A stretch of 64,000 nt of DNA from Rhizobiales bacterium CCH3-A5. Lineage in GTDB: Bacteria; Pseudomonadota; Alphaproteobacteria; Rhizobiales; Beijerinckiaceae. Shown piece after piece: positions 1 through 8,293 of this stretch. Under the pieces are notes generated by a model. The model did no database searches, was not told the DNA's origin, and was given only the letters and a program-made list of their open reading frames with translations. Made by a program: the position numbers and the translations under genes. Location: positions 1 through 64,000 of the forward strand of contig LSIB01000180.1 in the NCBI GenBank assembly GCA_001556025.1. Direction: 5' to 3'. Positions within the stretch are counted from its first letter, which is position 1; every line of letters starts with the position of its first letter.

Positions 1-81
1 ATCGGCGACCGCCTCCACGGGGCCGAATGTCAAAACCGCCGCCAGCATGGCGCCAACCTGCTTTGGAAACTCATCAAGCAT
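1..81 (-). CDS. N-terminus of an unidentified protein, cut by the window edge
   Basis: An open frame on the minus strand begins with ATG at 81 and stays open to base 1, giving 27 residues that start MLDEFPKQVGAMLAAV. A GAAGGGG stretch about 5 bases before the ATG could serve as ribosome binding site. The short hydrophobic run after residue 10 could be part of a membrane helix or helix-rich domain, but too little is visible to name a family. It would be divergent from the HAD gene at 191. Confidence 0.4.
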   Translation of the reverse strand, partial: MLDEFPKQVGAMLAAVLTFGPVEAVAD

Positions 82-190
82 GATCGCCCCTTCGCGCTCG
101 GGGATATTTTTGGAAATCTGCGTTCTGGAGCGCTCCGCTGTCAAATACACTTATACCAACAGGCGATGAGCCCGCGAACAAGGGAGAGGC

Positions 191-658
191 ATGGTGCGCA
201 TTTTTGTTGATATGGATGGCGTACTCGCCAACTTTGACGCCCACCACGAAGCTGTCTTTGGCATCCGTCCGGACAAGAAAGTCGACAATGTGAACTGGCA
301 GCAGGTCCGCGATCATAAAGGCTTCTATGCCGGTATTCCGCCCATGGATGACATGATGGAGCTTTGGAATTTCGTCACGAAACATGATCCTTACCGCATC
401 GTGCTCACCGGCATCCCGTATTCGGTCGAGGAAGCCGAAAGCAATAAGCGGGGATGGATCGCGAAACACCTCGGGGACCACGTCGAGGTTCGATGCTGCA
501 AGTCGAGAGACAAGTCCCTGCATGCCGAACCTGGCGACATCCTGATTGATGACTGGGACAAGTACCGTCATCTCTGGGTGAAGCGGGGCGGCACCTGGAT
601 CACCCACACCTCCGCCACGAATACGATTGCGGAACTGACAAAAATCTTCGGAGATTGA
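191..658 (+). CDS. HAD-superfamily 5'(3')-deoxyribonucleotidase-like protein
   Basis: 155-residue cytoplasmic protein beginning with the HAD catalytic signature: D7-x-D9-G-V, where D7 is the expected nucleophile and D9 the acid/base. An LTG segment near residue 77 and an ILIDD segment near residue 125 fit the later HAD motifs. Overall it resembles the NT5C-type deoxyribonucleotidase family, which dephosphorylates nucleoside monophosphates, but it is shorter than the roughly 190 residues usual there, so the substrate is uncertain. The start is supported by a GGGAGAGG ribosome site immediately upstream. It stands alone before the putative peptide-modification locus. Confidence 0.75.
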   Translation: MVRIFVDMDGVLANFDAHHEAVFGIRPDKKVDNVNWQQVRDHKGFYAGIPPMDDMMELWNFVTKHDPYRIVLTGIPYSVEEAESNKRGWIAKHLGDHVEVRCCKSRDKSLHAEPGDILIDDWDKYRHLWVKRGGTWITHTSATNTIAELTKIFGD

Positions 659-867
659 CAGCGGTGCACATCCAGATCGGCATGCCCGGCGCAACTGGGC
701 GAAGCATCCAAAATCTTTGACGGCGTTGGTTCGGTCACAAATATGCTCAAGTGACCGTAGGAATATAGTGCATTAACAATGTTGTGCGGACAGCACATCA
801 TCCAGGATCATGACATCTGGATTGCCGCTTCGGGGCGGCCCGTCGCAAGCAGATTGAGAGGTTCGAT

Positions 868-1329
868 ATGGCCCTGACTGTCCGCGCGTTTCTCAAATTC
901 ATTTTGAGCGCTTTTGCCATCGGCCTCGGCGGAATGGGCGCCTCCGCTACGGAGGGGGATCGGCATGAGGTGACGACATTGTCGAATCTCATCGGGCGGC
1001 TGCGGAGCGATGCAGCGTTGCGCGCCCGGTTTGCCGGGAATCCTCGCGGCACCCTGTCCGAACACGGGATCGATCCCTCGCCTTACAATTTGCCCGATGC
1101 GATGAACGCGGAGCAGATGGGCCGTCTGCTTGCTCAGAATTCGCCTGCGCTTGCGCCGAATGACGAGCCGCCCCCGGCACCGCAGCGGCCGGCAGCGCCG
1201 GCCGCTGTCTACGGTCCTCCCCCGCGGACGCCCGTGCAGGAGCCCGCGCCGCCGGTGCCGCAAGAGAAACAGCCGCTGCGCGGGATCCACACGATCATCT
1301 ACGGCCCTCCGCCCGGACCGCGGAAGTAG
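868..1329 (+). CDS. Exported proline-rich small protein, candidate substrate of the downstream radical SAM enzyme
   Basis: 153 residues with three visible parts. Residues 1-27 form a Sec-type signal (basic start, hydrophobic core, ASA cleavage site). Residues 36-90 form a compact helical leader-like region with RFAGNPRGTLSEHGID, reminiscent of the alpha-helical leaders of Nif11/nitrile-hydratase type precursors (a resemblance by eye only). Residues 97-153 are a Pro-rich tail carrying two copies of YGPPP (115-119 and 145-149), the second almost at the C terminus. The gene ends 8 bases before a radical SAM/SPASM gene, so the two are almost surely co-transcribed. I infer a ribosomally made, modified peptide precursor; a plain secreted Pro-rich protein is the alternative. 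No specific known family was recognised. Confidence 0.6.
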   Translation: MALTVRAFLKFILSAFAIGLGGMGASATEGDRHEVTTLSNLIGRLRSDAALRARFAGNPRGTLSEHGIDPSPYNLPDAMNAEQMGRLLAQNSPALAPNDEPPPAPQRPAAPAAVYGPPPRTPVQEPAPPVPQEKQPLRGIHTIIYGPPPGPRK

Positions 1330-1337
1330 CGCCGGCC

Positions 1338-2666
1338 ATGCCGCACCCTCCGACATACGACGGCAATCCGCAGCAGCTTGCCCGCTGGCGGCCGGAGCAT
1401 GATGCCCCGCCGAGCATTGCGGTCTGGGAGATCACGCTTCGTTGCGATCTGGGCTGCTGCCATTGCGGCTCGCGCGCCGCTCGCGCGCGGCCGGATGAAC
1501 TGAGCACGACTGAGGCTCTCGATCTCGTGCGCCAGTTCGCCGATCTAGGCCTCAAGGAGGTCACGCTGATCGGCGGCGAGTTCTACATGCGCGACGACTG
1601 GGACCGGATCGCCGCCGAAATCAACCGTTGCGGCATGTTGTGCAGCATCGTCACGGGCGCGCGCCAAATGACCGCCGAACGGGTCAGTCGCGCCGTCGCG
1701 GCAGGGGTCGGGAAAATCTCGATTTCCATCGACGGGCTGGAACGGACCCATGACGCGATCCGCGGCTCCAAAGGCTCATGGAAGGCCGCGACCGCCGCGG
1801 CGCGGCGGATCAGCGACAGCGGCATCGATCTCTCGGTGAACACACAGATGAACCGACTCACCATGCCGGAGCTTCCGGCGGTGGCGGACATGCTCGTCGA
1901 CATCGGCGCGCGAAGCTGGATGGTCATTCTAACGGCGGCGATGGGCCGGGCCGCCGATCATCCGTCGCTGCTGCTGCAACCCTACCATCTGCTCTATCTG
2001 TTCCCCCTGCTGGCCGACATCAAGCGTGAGAAACTCGATCCGAACGGGATCGCCTTTTTTCCCGGCAACAACGTCGGCTATTTCGGACCATTGGCGGAAA
2101 CGCTCCGCTACGGCAGCGAGTTGGGTCACATGTGGGGCGGCTGCGGAGCGGGCGACTCGACGCTCGGCATCGAAGCGGACGGGCGGATCAAGGGCTGTCC
2201 GTCGCTGCCGACCTCCGATTATGTGCGCGGCAATATTCGCGAGCGCCCGCTGCGCGAGATCGCGGCAGAGCTCAAGCGGGAGAAAACGGAAGCTCCCACG
2301 CAATTGTGGGGTTTCTGCCAGAGCTGCCGATATGCCGCACGCTGCAAGGGCGGCTGTACCTGGACGTCGCATGTCCTGTTCGGCCGGCCGGGCAACAATC
2401 CATTCTGCCATTTCCGCGCGCTTACCATGGCCGAGGCCGGCTTGGTTGAGCGACTCGAGCCGGTCGCCGTGGCGCCGGGCAAGCCGTTCGACTTCGGACA
2501 TTGCCGGATCGTGGAGGCACCGTTTGGGCCGGACATAGAATCTGATCCCCTCATCGGGATGACCAAGCTCAGTCAGGTCTTCGGTCTCAACGCTGGCGCT
2601 GCAGGTCTATGGTCGAAGCAGGAGTTGTCCAACACACTTGAATACAGACAATCAGACAAGACGTAA
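1338..2666 (+). CDS. Radical SAM/SPASM domain protein, candidate peptide maturase
   Basis: 442 residues. The canonical CX3CX2C cluster motif for the SAM-binding [4Fe-4S] centre is at C36, C40 and C43. A GGE motif follows at residues 79-81 and a radical SAM barrel extends to about residue 240. A C-terminal SPASM-like region has cysteines at 269, 287, 327, 330, 336, 340 and 357, enough to bind auxiliary clusters. SPASM proteins often modify ribosomal peptides. The preceding gene, 8 bases away, encodes a small Pro-rich protein with repeated YGPPP motifs, which makes it the obvious candidate substrate. The exact reaction cannot be read from sequence. Confidence 0.85.
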   Translation: MPHPPTYDGNPQQLARWRPEHDAPPSIAVWEITLRCDLGCCHCGSRAARARPDELSTTEALDLVRQFADLGLKEVTLIGGEFYMRDDWDRIAAEINRCGMLCSIVTGARQMTAERVSRAVAAGVGKISISIDGLERTHDAIRGSKGSWKAATAAARRISDSGIDLSVNTQMNRLTMPELPAVADMLVDIGARSWMVILTAAMGRAADHPSLLLQPYHLLYLFPLLADIKREKLDPNGIAFFPGNNVGYFGPLAETLRYGSELGHMWGGCGAGDSTLGIEADGRIKGCPSLPTSDYVRGNIRERPLREIAAELKREKTEAPTQLWGFCQSCRYAARCKGGCTWTSHVLFGRPGNNPFCHFRALTMAEAGLVERLEPVAVAPGKPFDFGHCRIVEAPFGPDIESDPLIGMTKLSQVFGLNAGAAGLWSKQELSNTLEYRQSDKT

Positions 2667-2836
2667 GCCCGCCGCCAGACATCATATGCCGCACAGCGCA
2701 GCGCTGACACAACCGAAGCAGGCGGTGGCGATATGCTTGAGTGAACCATTCAGAATTCTTCAGCCGAATTCACCCCAGCGGCCGTTTCAGAAGCCTATTC
2801 TTCCAGACAGTGAGAATCTGCAAAGGAAGTCGCGTC

Positions 2837-4309
2837 ATGCACAATACCAAGCGAATCTTCAGCCTGGCCGCTGGCTCGGCGCTGATTGCAATTCTGCTGT
2901 CGGCGACATCTGCCTCAGCCTATACGGTTTCGGCGCCGACGACCTACGGAAATATTTCCGTCTATCTGATCCATGGCTCAAGCAACGACAAGGTCAGGCT
3001 GAATACGCTGGACCGCGCGCTCGAAAATGGCGAGGCGCGCGTGACTGTTAGCGAAGCCGGCGTCAGGGTGCAGAATTTTTCCGACACCGCCGTCTTCGTG
3101 CCGTTCGGAACCGTCCTCAAAGGCGGCGTTCAGGATCAGGTTGCGGGCGCAGATATGATCGTGCCGCCGCATTCGGAACCGCTCGATCTACCAACCTTCT
3201 GCGTTGATCCGTTTCGCGCGCAACCGCGTGCCGGCGAAAGCGAGGGGCTGCTCGTCGGCATCGGCACGACCATGCCGTCGCTCACCGCCAAACTGATCAT
3301 GCTGACCAGTCCAGCCTCCCTGGACACCGGCCCGAACCTGCGCTGGTTGGGCGTGTGGTGGAGTCTTGACGCCATCAAGGCCCGCCTATCAAGCCGGTTC
3401 GGTCATCCTTTGACCCCGGCCAAACCGGCAAGCTGGACATTGACGGATAGTCCCAATCCTTCGACCCAACTCCGCGACCGTACAGGCGCGTGGGTCAACG
3501 GTCTGGCCCTCGACCTCGATGACGCGAGCCTTGCCGGGGCGGAACGTCCGATCACCGCCGCGCTTGCACCCTTGGCCAATTCGTCGCCCGACATTGTCGG
3601 CGCGGCCTTCGTCATCAACGGCCATTGGATCGGCACGCAGATCAACAGTTCGCATGCCTTGTTTGCGATGATCTGGCCGTCGCTGCTGCGCGGTCACGTC
3701 ATCGAGAGCCTCGTCGAGGAGGGCAAGGTTCAGGTGCCGGTGCCCACCGCGAGCGAGATCGCAGCCACGATCGATCAGCCCTTTGAACCAGCGCAGGGCC
3801 AGGCCGTCAGTGGCATTCACAGAAAGAGATATGAAGGACCCAGGTATGGGAGACTCCTGATGCTCGGCCGCGACGATATTGCCGAAAGGAGAATTGCCGG
3901 ATTCCTGAACGCCTATGAGCCGCGGCAGGACCAGGCAGCCGGCGGCATGACGATCTTCGATAGAGGATCGTCGATGATGACCAGAATCATCGCGGGAGGA
4001 CAGGTGGTGCAGACAACCCTGTTGCCGAAGCGTGATCCCGCCATTGCAGCAGCGGACCCTGCCGAACTGATCCTCTCCATGCTCACCGCCAGCCAGATCG
4101 ACGGCCGGGCGCTGCCACCGTTGCAAGAGACACCCTATCTCACTAGACGCACCGTTCTGGACCCGATGACCGGCCATAACCACGACGTCTGGAGCGTCGC
4201 CGCGCCGGCCCCCGATGCTCGGCGTGCGGACGGAGCCACCACGGCGCAATGGTCAGATGATGGGAGACGCCTCCCTTTGGCTGGTCGACGCGAAGCGCTT
4301 TTCAATTGA
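2837..4309 (+). CDS. Secreted ARPP-1 domain protein
   Basis: 490 residues when started at the ATG at 2837, which has a strong AAAGGAAGT ribosome site; the frame is open further upstream but without a good site. Residues 1-28 are a Sec signal peptide ending ASA. After it comes a region (about 30-150) with the ARPP-1 pattern: a TLDRALENG helix, then VFVPFGTVLKGG, a D/Q-rich turn, and LPTFCVD. ARPP-1 was named for association with ADP-ribosylglycohydrolase and rhodanese/phosphatase domains; its biochemical role is unclear. The C-terminal half is not recognised. It lies 170 bases after the radical SAM gene in the same direction and may or may not belong to that operon. Confidence 0.65.
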   Translation: MHNTKRIFSLAAGSALIAILLSATSASAYTVSAPTTYGNISVYLIHGSSNDKVRLNTLDRALENGEARVTVSEAGVRVQNFSDTAVFVPFGTVLKGGVQDQVAGADMIVPPHSEPLDLPTFCVDPFRAQPRAGESEGLLVGIGTTMPSLTAKLIMLTSPASLDTGPNLRWLGVWWSLDAIKARLSSRFGHPLTPAKPASWTLTDSPNPSTQLRDRTGAWVNGLALDLDDASLAGAERPITAALAPLANSSPDIVGAAFVINGHWIGTQINSSHALFAMIWPSLLRGHVIESLVEEGKVQVPVPTASEIAATIDQPFEPAQGQAVSGIHRKRYEGPRYGRLLMLGRDDIAERRIAGFLNAYEPRQDQAAGGMTIFDRGSSMMTRIIAGGQVVQTTLLPKRDPAIAAADPAELILSMLTASQIDGRALPPLQETPYLTRRTVLDPMTGHNHDVWSVAAPAPDARRADGATTAQWSDDGRRLPLAGRREALFN

Positions 4310-4325
4310 GCTGAAAATTAGAGAA

Positions 4326-5132
4326 CTAAGGCTCGACGTGATAACGCAACTGGATCATTTCGCTGGTCGATGTCACGGCCACGCCGAGGCTCCGCGCGAG
4401 GTGCTGGAGCGCGGAGGGGAGATCGGTTGCTGCGGCAATCGCCTCCAGCATGGGCTCGGGCAGGGCATCGCCGGTGATGACGGCGACCAGAACCTGCGCT
4501 CCCGGTACGGCATCGAGCCGGGCATAGCGGGCGCGCACTGGATCGTTCTGTAGCGGATAGTAAAAGATGCCGTCAGTGCGGGTTTCGCGCCTGCGCAAGG
4601 TAGGGTGCAGGCGCTGCCAGCCGACGCGATCCTTGCAGAACAGGGCGACATGCCAATCGGGTTCCGCATCGAGCCGGATGATGACGGATTCGCCGTTCCT
4701 GAAGATGGGGACATCCACCTCCAGATCATCGGGGTCATAGATGCCCCGCGTTAGAGGGCGCAGTGTCGGACCATCGGCGCGCTTGCCGCCCTCGCCGATG
4801 ATTTGCAGGCGGGGCGAGAACGGCGCGGAAAGGACGAGCGAGTCCCAAAGGCTCGGATGCGGCCGTTCGCCGGCCCGCGTCTTGAACTGCTGAAAATCCT
4901 CGAGTTCGAGGACTTCCTGAGACACGAAGAGATGGTCACAGACGCTGCCGATATGGCGGATCGGAATATGCGAGGGATGCGTGTACGGCGTGCCGTTCTT
5001 CCATCCCGAAACGAGCGGCGGCGCGACGCTCAAGGCCTTCGCCAGACCCGCATAGTTCTTGATGGAGGGATGATTGCTGAAAAGATACTGAAATTTCTCA
5101 TCGAAATGCTTGATATGCACATCTCGCATCAC
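4326..5132 (-). CDS. Helix-turn-helix protein with a DUF4384-like C-terminal region
   Basis: 268 residues. The first 75 residues look like a DNA-binding helix-turn-helix (NYAGLAKALSVAPPLVSGWKN). Residues about 135-180 contain a VDVPIFRNGESVIIR ... WHVALFCKD pattern similar to DUF4384-type beta domains, in which an N-terminal sensor or regulator is linked to a C-terminal beta sandwich. Convergent with the ARPP-1 gene, with 16 bases between the stops. The function is unknown; a regulator of nearby cargo is possible but not shown. Family assignment of the C-terminal half is by eye. Confidence 0.55.
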   Translation of the reverse strand: MMRDVHIKHFDEKFQYLFSNHPSIKNYAGLAKALSVAPPLVSGWKNGTPYTHPSHIPIRHIGSVCDHLFVSQEVLELEDFQQFKTRAGERPHPSLWDSLVLSAPFSPRLQIIGEGGKRADGPTLRPLTRGIYDPDDLEVDVPIFRNGESVIIRLDAEPDWHVALFCKDRVGWQRLHPTLRRRETRTDGIFYYPLQNDPVRARYARLDAVPGAQVLVAVITGDALPEPMLEAIAAATDLPSALQHLARSLGVAVTSTSEMIQLRYHVEP

Positions 5133-5319
5133 CCATCTCCGGCCCGCTTTTCGATTCCGCCCGCGACAGCCCTGTTGCCGTCAGATCTCATGGCGCCGTT
5201 CCAACGCACGCGGCTGAAGGAACCATAGTTCACAAATCCACCGTTGCTTCCTTAAGTTTGTGCAAAAGCGCCGAAAACTCGGCGTGTGGCGGACGCGTGC
5301 ATCCAGTCGTAGGTTCTTG

Positions 5320-5440
5320 GAGCCTGTTTGAAAAGAGTTCGTAACAGGTTGATGGGCCTTGTCCCGGATGCAATGCGGCGCGTAGCGTCGCTTTGCTGAT
5401 CCGGGACAAGATAGGCTCTCATGATTTTTCAAACAGCCTC
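5320..5440. mobile_element. MITE-like palindromic intergenic repeat
   Basis: A 121-base element bounded by 15-base terminal inverted repeats (5320-5334 GAGCCTGTTTGAAAA and 5426-5440, 14 of 15 matching). Inside lies a second, perfect 12-base inverted repeat (5358-5369 CTTGTCCCGGAT and 5399-5410). It encodes nothing and sits in a 360-base gene-free gap between the minus-strand HTH gene and the next minus-strand gene. The nested palindromes fit a non-autonomous transposable repeat or a scattered intergenic palindrome of the host genome. Confidence 0.6.
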
Positions 5441-5495
5441 TGAGAAGAACGGCGAGGCCGTACCATGGCTGCTCGCCGGTTGCCGGCGCGCGAAG

Positions 5496-5810
5496 TCAAC
5501 TCCGCCGTGAGGGCGGAGAAGATTTGCGCCCCGCTGGCGATTGGCTGCTCCGGATCACAATATTCGGCACGCGATTTTCGAGCGCTTCAACCTCGACGAT
5601 TATCCGGGCGCTCAAGGCATAGGTCCGGCCGCCATGCTCGAAGCGGGCGAACTCAATGCCGGCCGGCACCGTAATCGTTTCGGCGACGGCCGCCGCCTTC
5701 TTCTCAAGTTTGCTGGTCGCGGCTCTGAACACCGCCTTCTTCTCAGGCTTGTCGGAATTGCCGAAACTGGCGCGAACCGCCGGGCTGAGGATGACTTTGG
5801 TATCGGACAT
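5496..5810 (-). CDS. Small hypothetical protein
   Basis: 104 residues starting MSDTKVILSPAVRASFGNSD, with a GGAAG ribosome site 5 bases before the ATG. The N-terminal half is charged and helical; residues 48-80 read like a short beta-rich segment (GIEFARFEHGGRTYALSARIIVEVEAL). The last 15 residues are low-complexity basic/serine, which could mean the true C-terminus has been altered by sequence decay next to the repeat element. No family recognised. Confidence 0.5.
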   Translation of the reverse strand: MSDTKVILSPAVRASFGNSDKPEKKAVFRAATSKLEKKAAAVAETITVPAGIEFARFEHGGRTYALSARIIVEVEALENRVPNIVIRSSQSPAGRKSSPPSRRS

Positions 5811-6020
5811 GCTTGCTTCCTTTCAGACACACTTCGCCCCTGATGGCGAAGCGGCGGCTGAAGAAGCAGCAGGTCAGGTCATGCAAAAATCCCAGTCAAT
5901 GACGAAACTCTACCATGCAGCCGGGGGCCTGAGCAAGGCGGCTGCCATAGCTTACGGCGTGATCTTGACCGGGCGCGGCCTCGCCAGTGCCGGATTGGTC
6001 TACCAGTGCGATGGGATCGG

Positions 6021-6566
6021 TCACTCCCTGCCGCTTACCATGCTCCGCCTGATCTCCATCAGAATTCGGCCGGCCCAGTTGCCGCCATTCCCGTCCGGTC
6101 CCACGCCCCAGAACGGTTCGCCTGGAGAATCCTCTATGAGTTCAGCATTTCCAGTTTCTAGCAGCATGGCGGCAAGATCGGCGTTCTGTTCGAATTTAGC
6201 GCGATCAGCCCGGCGCATGATATCGGCTTTCACATCGTGCCAATCCGACCGCGGCTCGCGGCCGTTGCGCTTGAACCAGGAATTCTGGGAGATCCGGCGC
6301 GGCGCCGTCGGCGGAGCGGCAAGACGCTTCGCAAAGCCTGGGCTCAGGGTGGCGCGTATCGCGTCCCGATAGTCCGGATCGTCCGACTTCTGCGCCTGAT
6401 AGAAATGCTCCACCGTCGGCCATGTCTCGCCATCCAGATCGATTGGACTCGGGAAGAAATGCGAGAGGAATCCAAACGCCGTGCGGTCACGCCCGAAATA
6501 GAGAATGCGGCCATCCGCCGGGATGATGCGCGGGACGGTCAGGACAAAGGGCGCCTGAATTCTCAT
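6021..6566 (-). CDS. NADAR family protein (YbiA-like N-glycosidase)
   Basis: 181 residues with the NADAR/DUF1768 layout: FGFLSHFFPSPIDLDG (31-46), the signature WPTVEHFYQAQKS (49-61), and a C-terminal GNWAGRILMEIR. The family includes YbiA and the N-glycosidases that act on riboflavin precursors. Later work showed that some NADAR proteins remove ADP-ribose from modified guanines, and they are found near ADP-ribose-related and phage-defence genes. It is a single gene; the frame starts with ATG at 6566, preceded by a GAGG-rich stretch. Function beyond the family is inference. Confidence 0.85.
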   Translation of the reverse strand: MRIQAPFVLTVPRIIPADGRILYFGRDRTAFGFLSHFFPSPIDLDGETWPTVEHFYQAQKSDDPDYRDAIRATLSPGFAKRLAAPPTAPRRISQNSWFKRNGREPRSDWHDVKADIMRRADRAKFEQNADLAAMLLETGNAELIEDSPGEPFWGVGPDGNGGNWAGRILMEIRRSMVSGRE

Positions 6567-6760
6567 CGGTTGCCTCCTCGCGGGGGATCGCAGCCCGCAG
6601 TTCGCGCATGGTCGGCACGGTCAAGGTGAACCGGCGGGCGCCCGTGTACTCCGCAACTCACTTTTAATTGCCGGCGATCGGCCCCAGCAAAGATAAAGTA
6701 CCATGGCTCAGCCGTATGCGGACAGAGGCCCGCTCGAAGTTCTGGTCAGGATCGGGTGTC

Positions 6761-6922
6761 TCAAAAGCTATGATCCTCGTCGCAATGGGCGGAAATCTTA
6801 TCAGGCGAAACGCTCACCCGTGAATTGCCAACCAGGCTCTGAGTTCCCCAATACCAGACCAGCACCGCGAGCGTCACGACGAGTCCGCAAAAAGCTCCAA
6901 GAGTTTCTTGTGCAGTATTCAT
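6761..6922 (-). CDS. Small single-pass membrane protein (53 aa)
   Basis: A short open frame with 53 codons: MNTAQETLGAF, then a hydrophobic helix of about 17 residues (CGLVVTLAVLVWYWG), then a polar tail ending DEDHSF. It begins 14 bases after the stop of the 155-residue gene at 6937, with GGAG about 8 bases before the ATG, so the two are probably translated from one message. The single N-terminal helix suggests an inner-membrane microprotein. No family recognised. Confidence 0.5.
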   Translation of the reverse strand: MNTAQETLGAFCGLVVTLAVLVWYWGTQSLVGNSRVSVSPDKISAHCDEDHSF

Positions 6923-6936
6923 CCAGTATCACTCCA

Positions 6937-7404
6937 TCAAATAGGCAGGCCCCGACGCTGGATTTCCTGTTTCAGCACCGCTTCGGACTCTGTCAAAACC
7001 AGCGGATTCAGAACTTCATTCCATTGCACAAGCAATTCCTCGTTGGTCATGACGGAGAACAACGCCGGAAGGTTGGGCGGATTATGAAGAGGCATAAACT
7101 CGATAGGGGTTGCAAACTCACCGCCACCATCGTCGAAGAGCGTCTGGGCTAGGCCCCCTGTCAACATGCACCGATGTGGGCCCTCATTCGCAACAACGCC
7201 GTGGTGCAAAACCGGCCCTTCCAGGAAGACGACGCCGGCCAGCGGCCATATCTCGGCAGCTTCGCAGACACCGGGGTCGATATGCCGAGGGATCAAAAGG
7301 TCCAGCCCATTCCAGTCTGACCAGAACAGGCCAACGGCCGCACCGGCACCTTTGACGCGTACGAAATAGAGCTTCGTTTGATCCGATGGTATGTCGTCGT
7401 CCAT
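6937..7404 (-). CDS. Hypothetical protein (155 aa)
   Basis: Soluble-looking protein starting MDDDIPSDQTKLYFVRVKG, with alternating beta-type segments and an acidic middle (FDDGGGEFATPIEF). No motif or family recognised. It is followed after 14 bases by the small membrane-protein gene at 6761, suggesting a two-gene operon whose product pair may act at the membrane. The start has no strong ribosome site, so translation may begin slightly elsewhere. Confidence 0.5.
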   Translation of the reverse strand: MDDDIPSDQTKLYFVRVKGAGAAVGLFWSDWNGLDLLIPRHIDPGVCEAAEIWPLAGVVFLEGPVLHHGVVANEGPHRCMLTGGLAQTLFDDGGGEFATPIEFMPLHNPPNLPALFSVMTNEELLVQWNEVLNPLVLTESEAVLKQEIQRRGLPI

Positions 7405-8293
7405 CGCAACTCCCCAGCAGCGAAATCTCTTTTAACGAATTTTGTGTAAAAAGAAAGACTGGCAATTTGGGCGCCCGCAAGAAAGGTGACTTTGACAAGG
7501 GGAGCGGTAGCGCGGATTGCGGGGGCGAAGATTTTGTTTGTAAAAGCCTGATCGGCGGCCGTCAGGACTGACGTCAACAAAACAATTGATAGCGCAATGC
7601 CACACCCGGCTGAACCGAGCGCGGCGGACCATGCCATCGGCGCCCAGTTTCAGCAGGATGGTGCAACCACTTATCGCGAGGACCCAAATGGCCCGCTCGG
7701 TGGCCGTTGCAAGGTGGACAGCATTCGCAGGTTCACATTCGTAAGCCAGAGTCCAGCAAGCAAACCATGTCGGAAGCCGCGATCTCGCGCAAAGGCCCGT
7801 GTCGCGTCAGAAACCAGGACCAAAAATCCCTGCTTTCCGCAATTTGAAAAGGCGCTGCACAATGATGCAGGCATTTTGGTCATGCTCTGCAGTCAACACC
7901 CATAGCCCGCGATCACGTATACGCCTCCTAAGAGTATCTCAAGCCAGTCAACGGCGACAAGGGACCGTAGGTCTCGCGACAAAAGTCTCGACGAAACCAT
8001 TATCGCACGGACCTTCGGCTGATTGACCTCCACCAGCCGAATGATAATTGGTCTGAATTGCCTCACTCGAAGCACCATGGGTTTCGATCGCTCTATGGTC
8101 AGCTATGTATCGAGGAGGAGCACCGACGCCGGCTTGCCGCAAACATCTTGCGCACAGAACCCCTCGCGTCAGCGCACAAACCAGCCTTTGGCTCCGCGCC
8201 ATACCGATGGAACCGCTGGCATGGATAACCCGGCACCCGAGCCGAAATCGCTTGTCAACCAATACCAGGAGTGAGCGCAGGCTGGGGCTCCTG
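7405..8293. other. 889-base stretch without a convincing gene
   Basis: Several short frames of 60-115 codons occur on both strands but none has a good start, a consistent codon pattern or a recognisable domain. On the minus strand (about 7430-7780) hydrophobic stretches switch between two frames (AIWVLAISGCTILLKLG in one, GIALSIVLLTSVLTAAD in the next), which could be a frameshifted membrane-protein remnant. Near 7950-8010 a minus frame reads CDNGFVETF, faintly like an IS3-type transposase end, but the rest does not match. Best read as a degenerate region between cargo and the quorum-sensing genes. Confidence 0.45.

Noticed and set aside
74-694. 206-codon minus-strand frame over the HAD gene
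   Set aside because: Antisense to a recognisable HAD protein and without any domain of its own.
7293-7637. Hydrophobic minus-strand frame of 114 codons
   Set aside because: Overlaps the better supported 6937-7404 gene in another frame, and its hydrophobic part has no start signal; kept only as a remark on the gap.
7893-8262. Possible IS3-type transposase remnant (CDNGFVETF)
   Set aside because: Only nine residues look right; the neighbouring residues and the expected later motifs are absent in all three frames.
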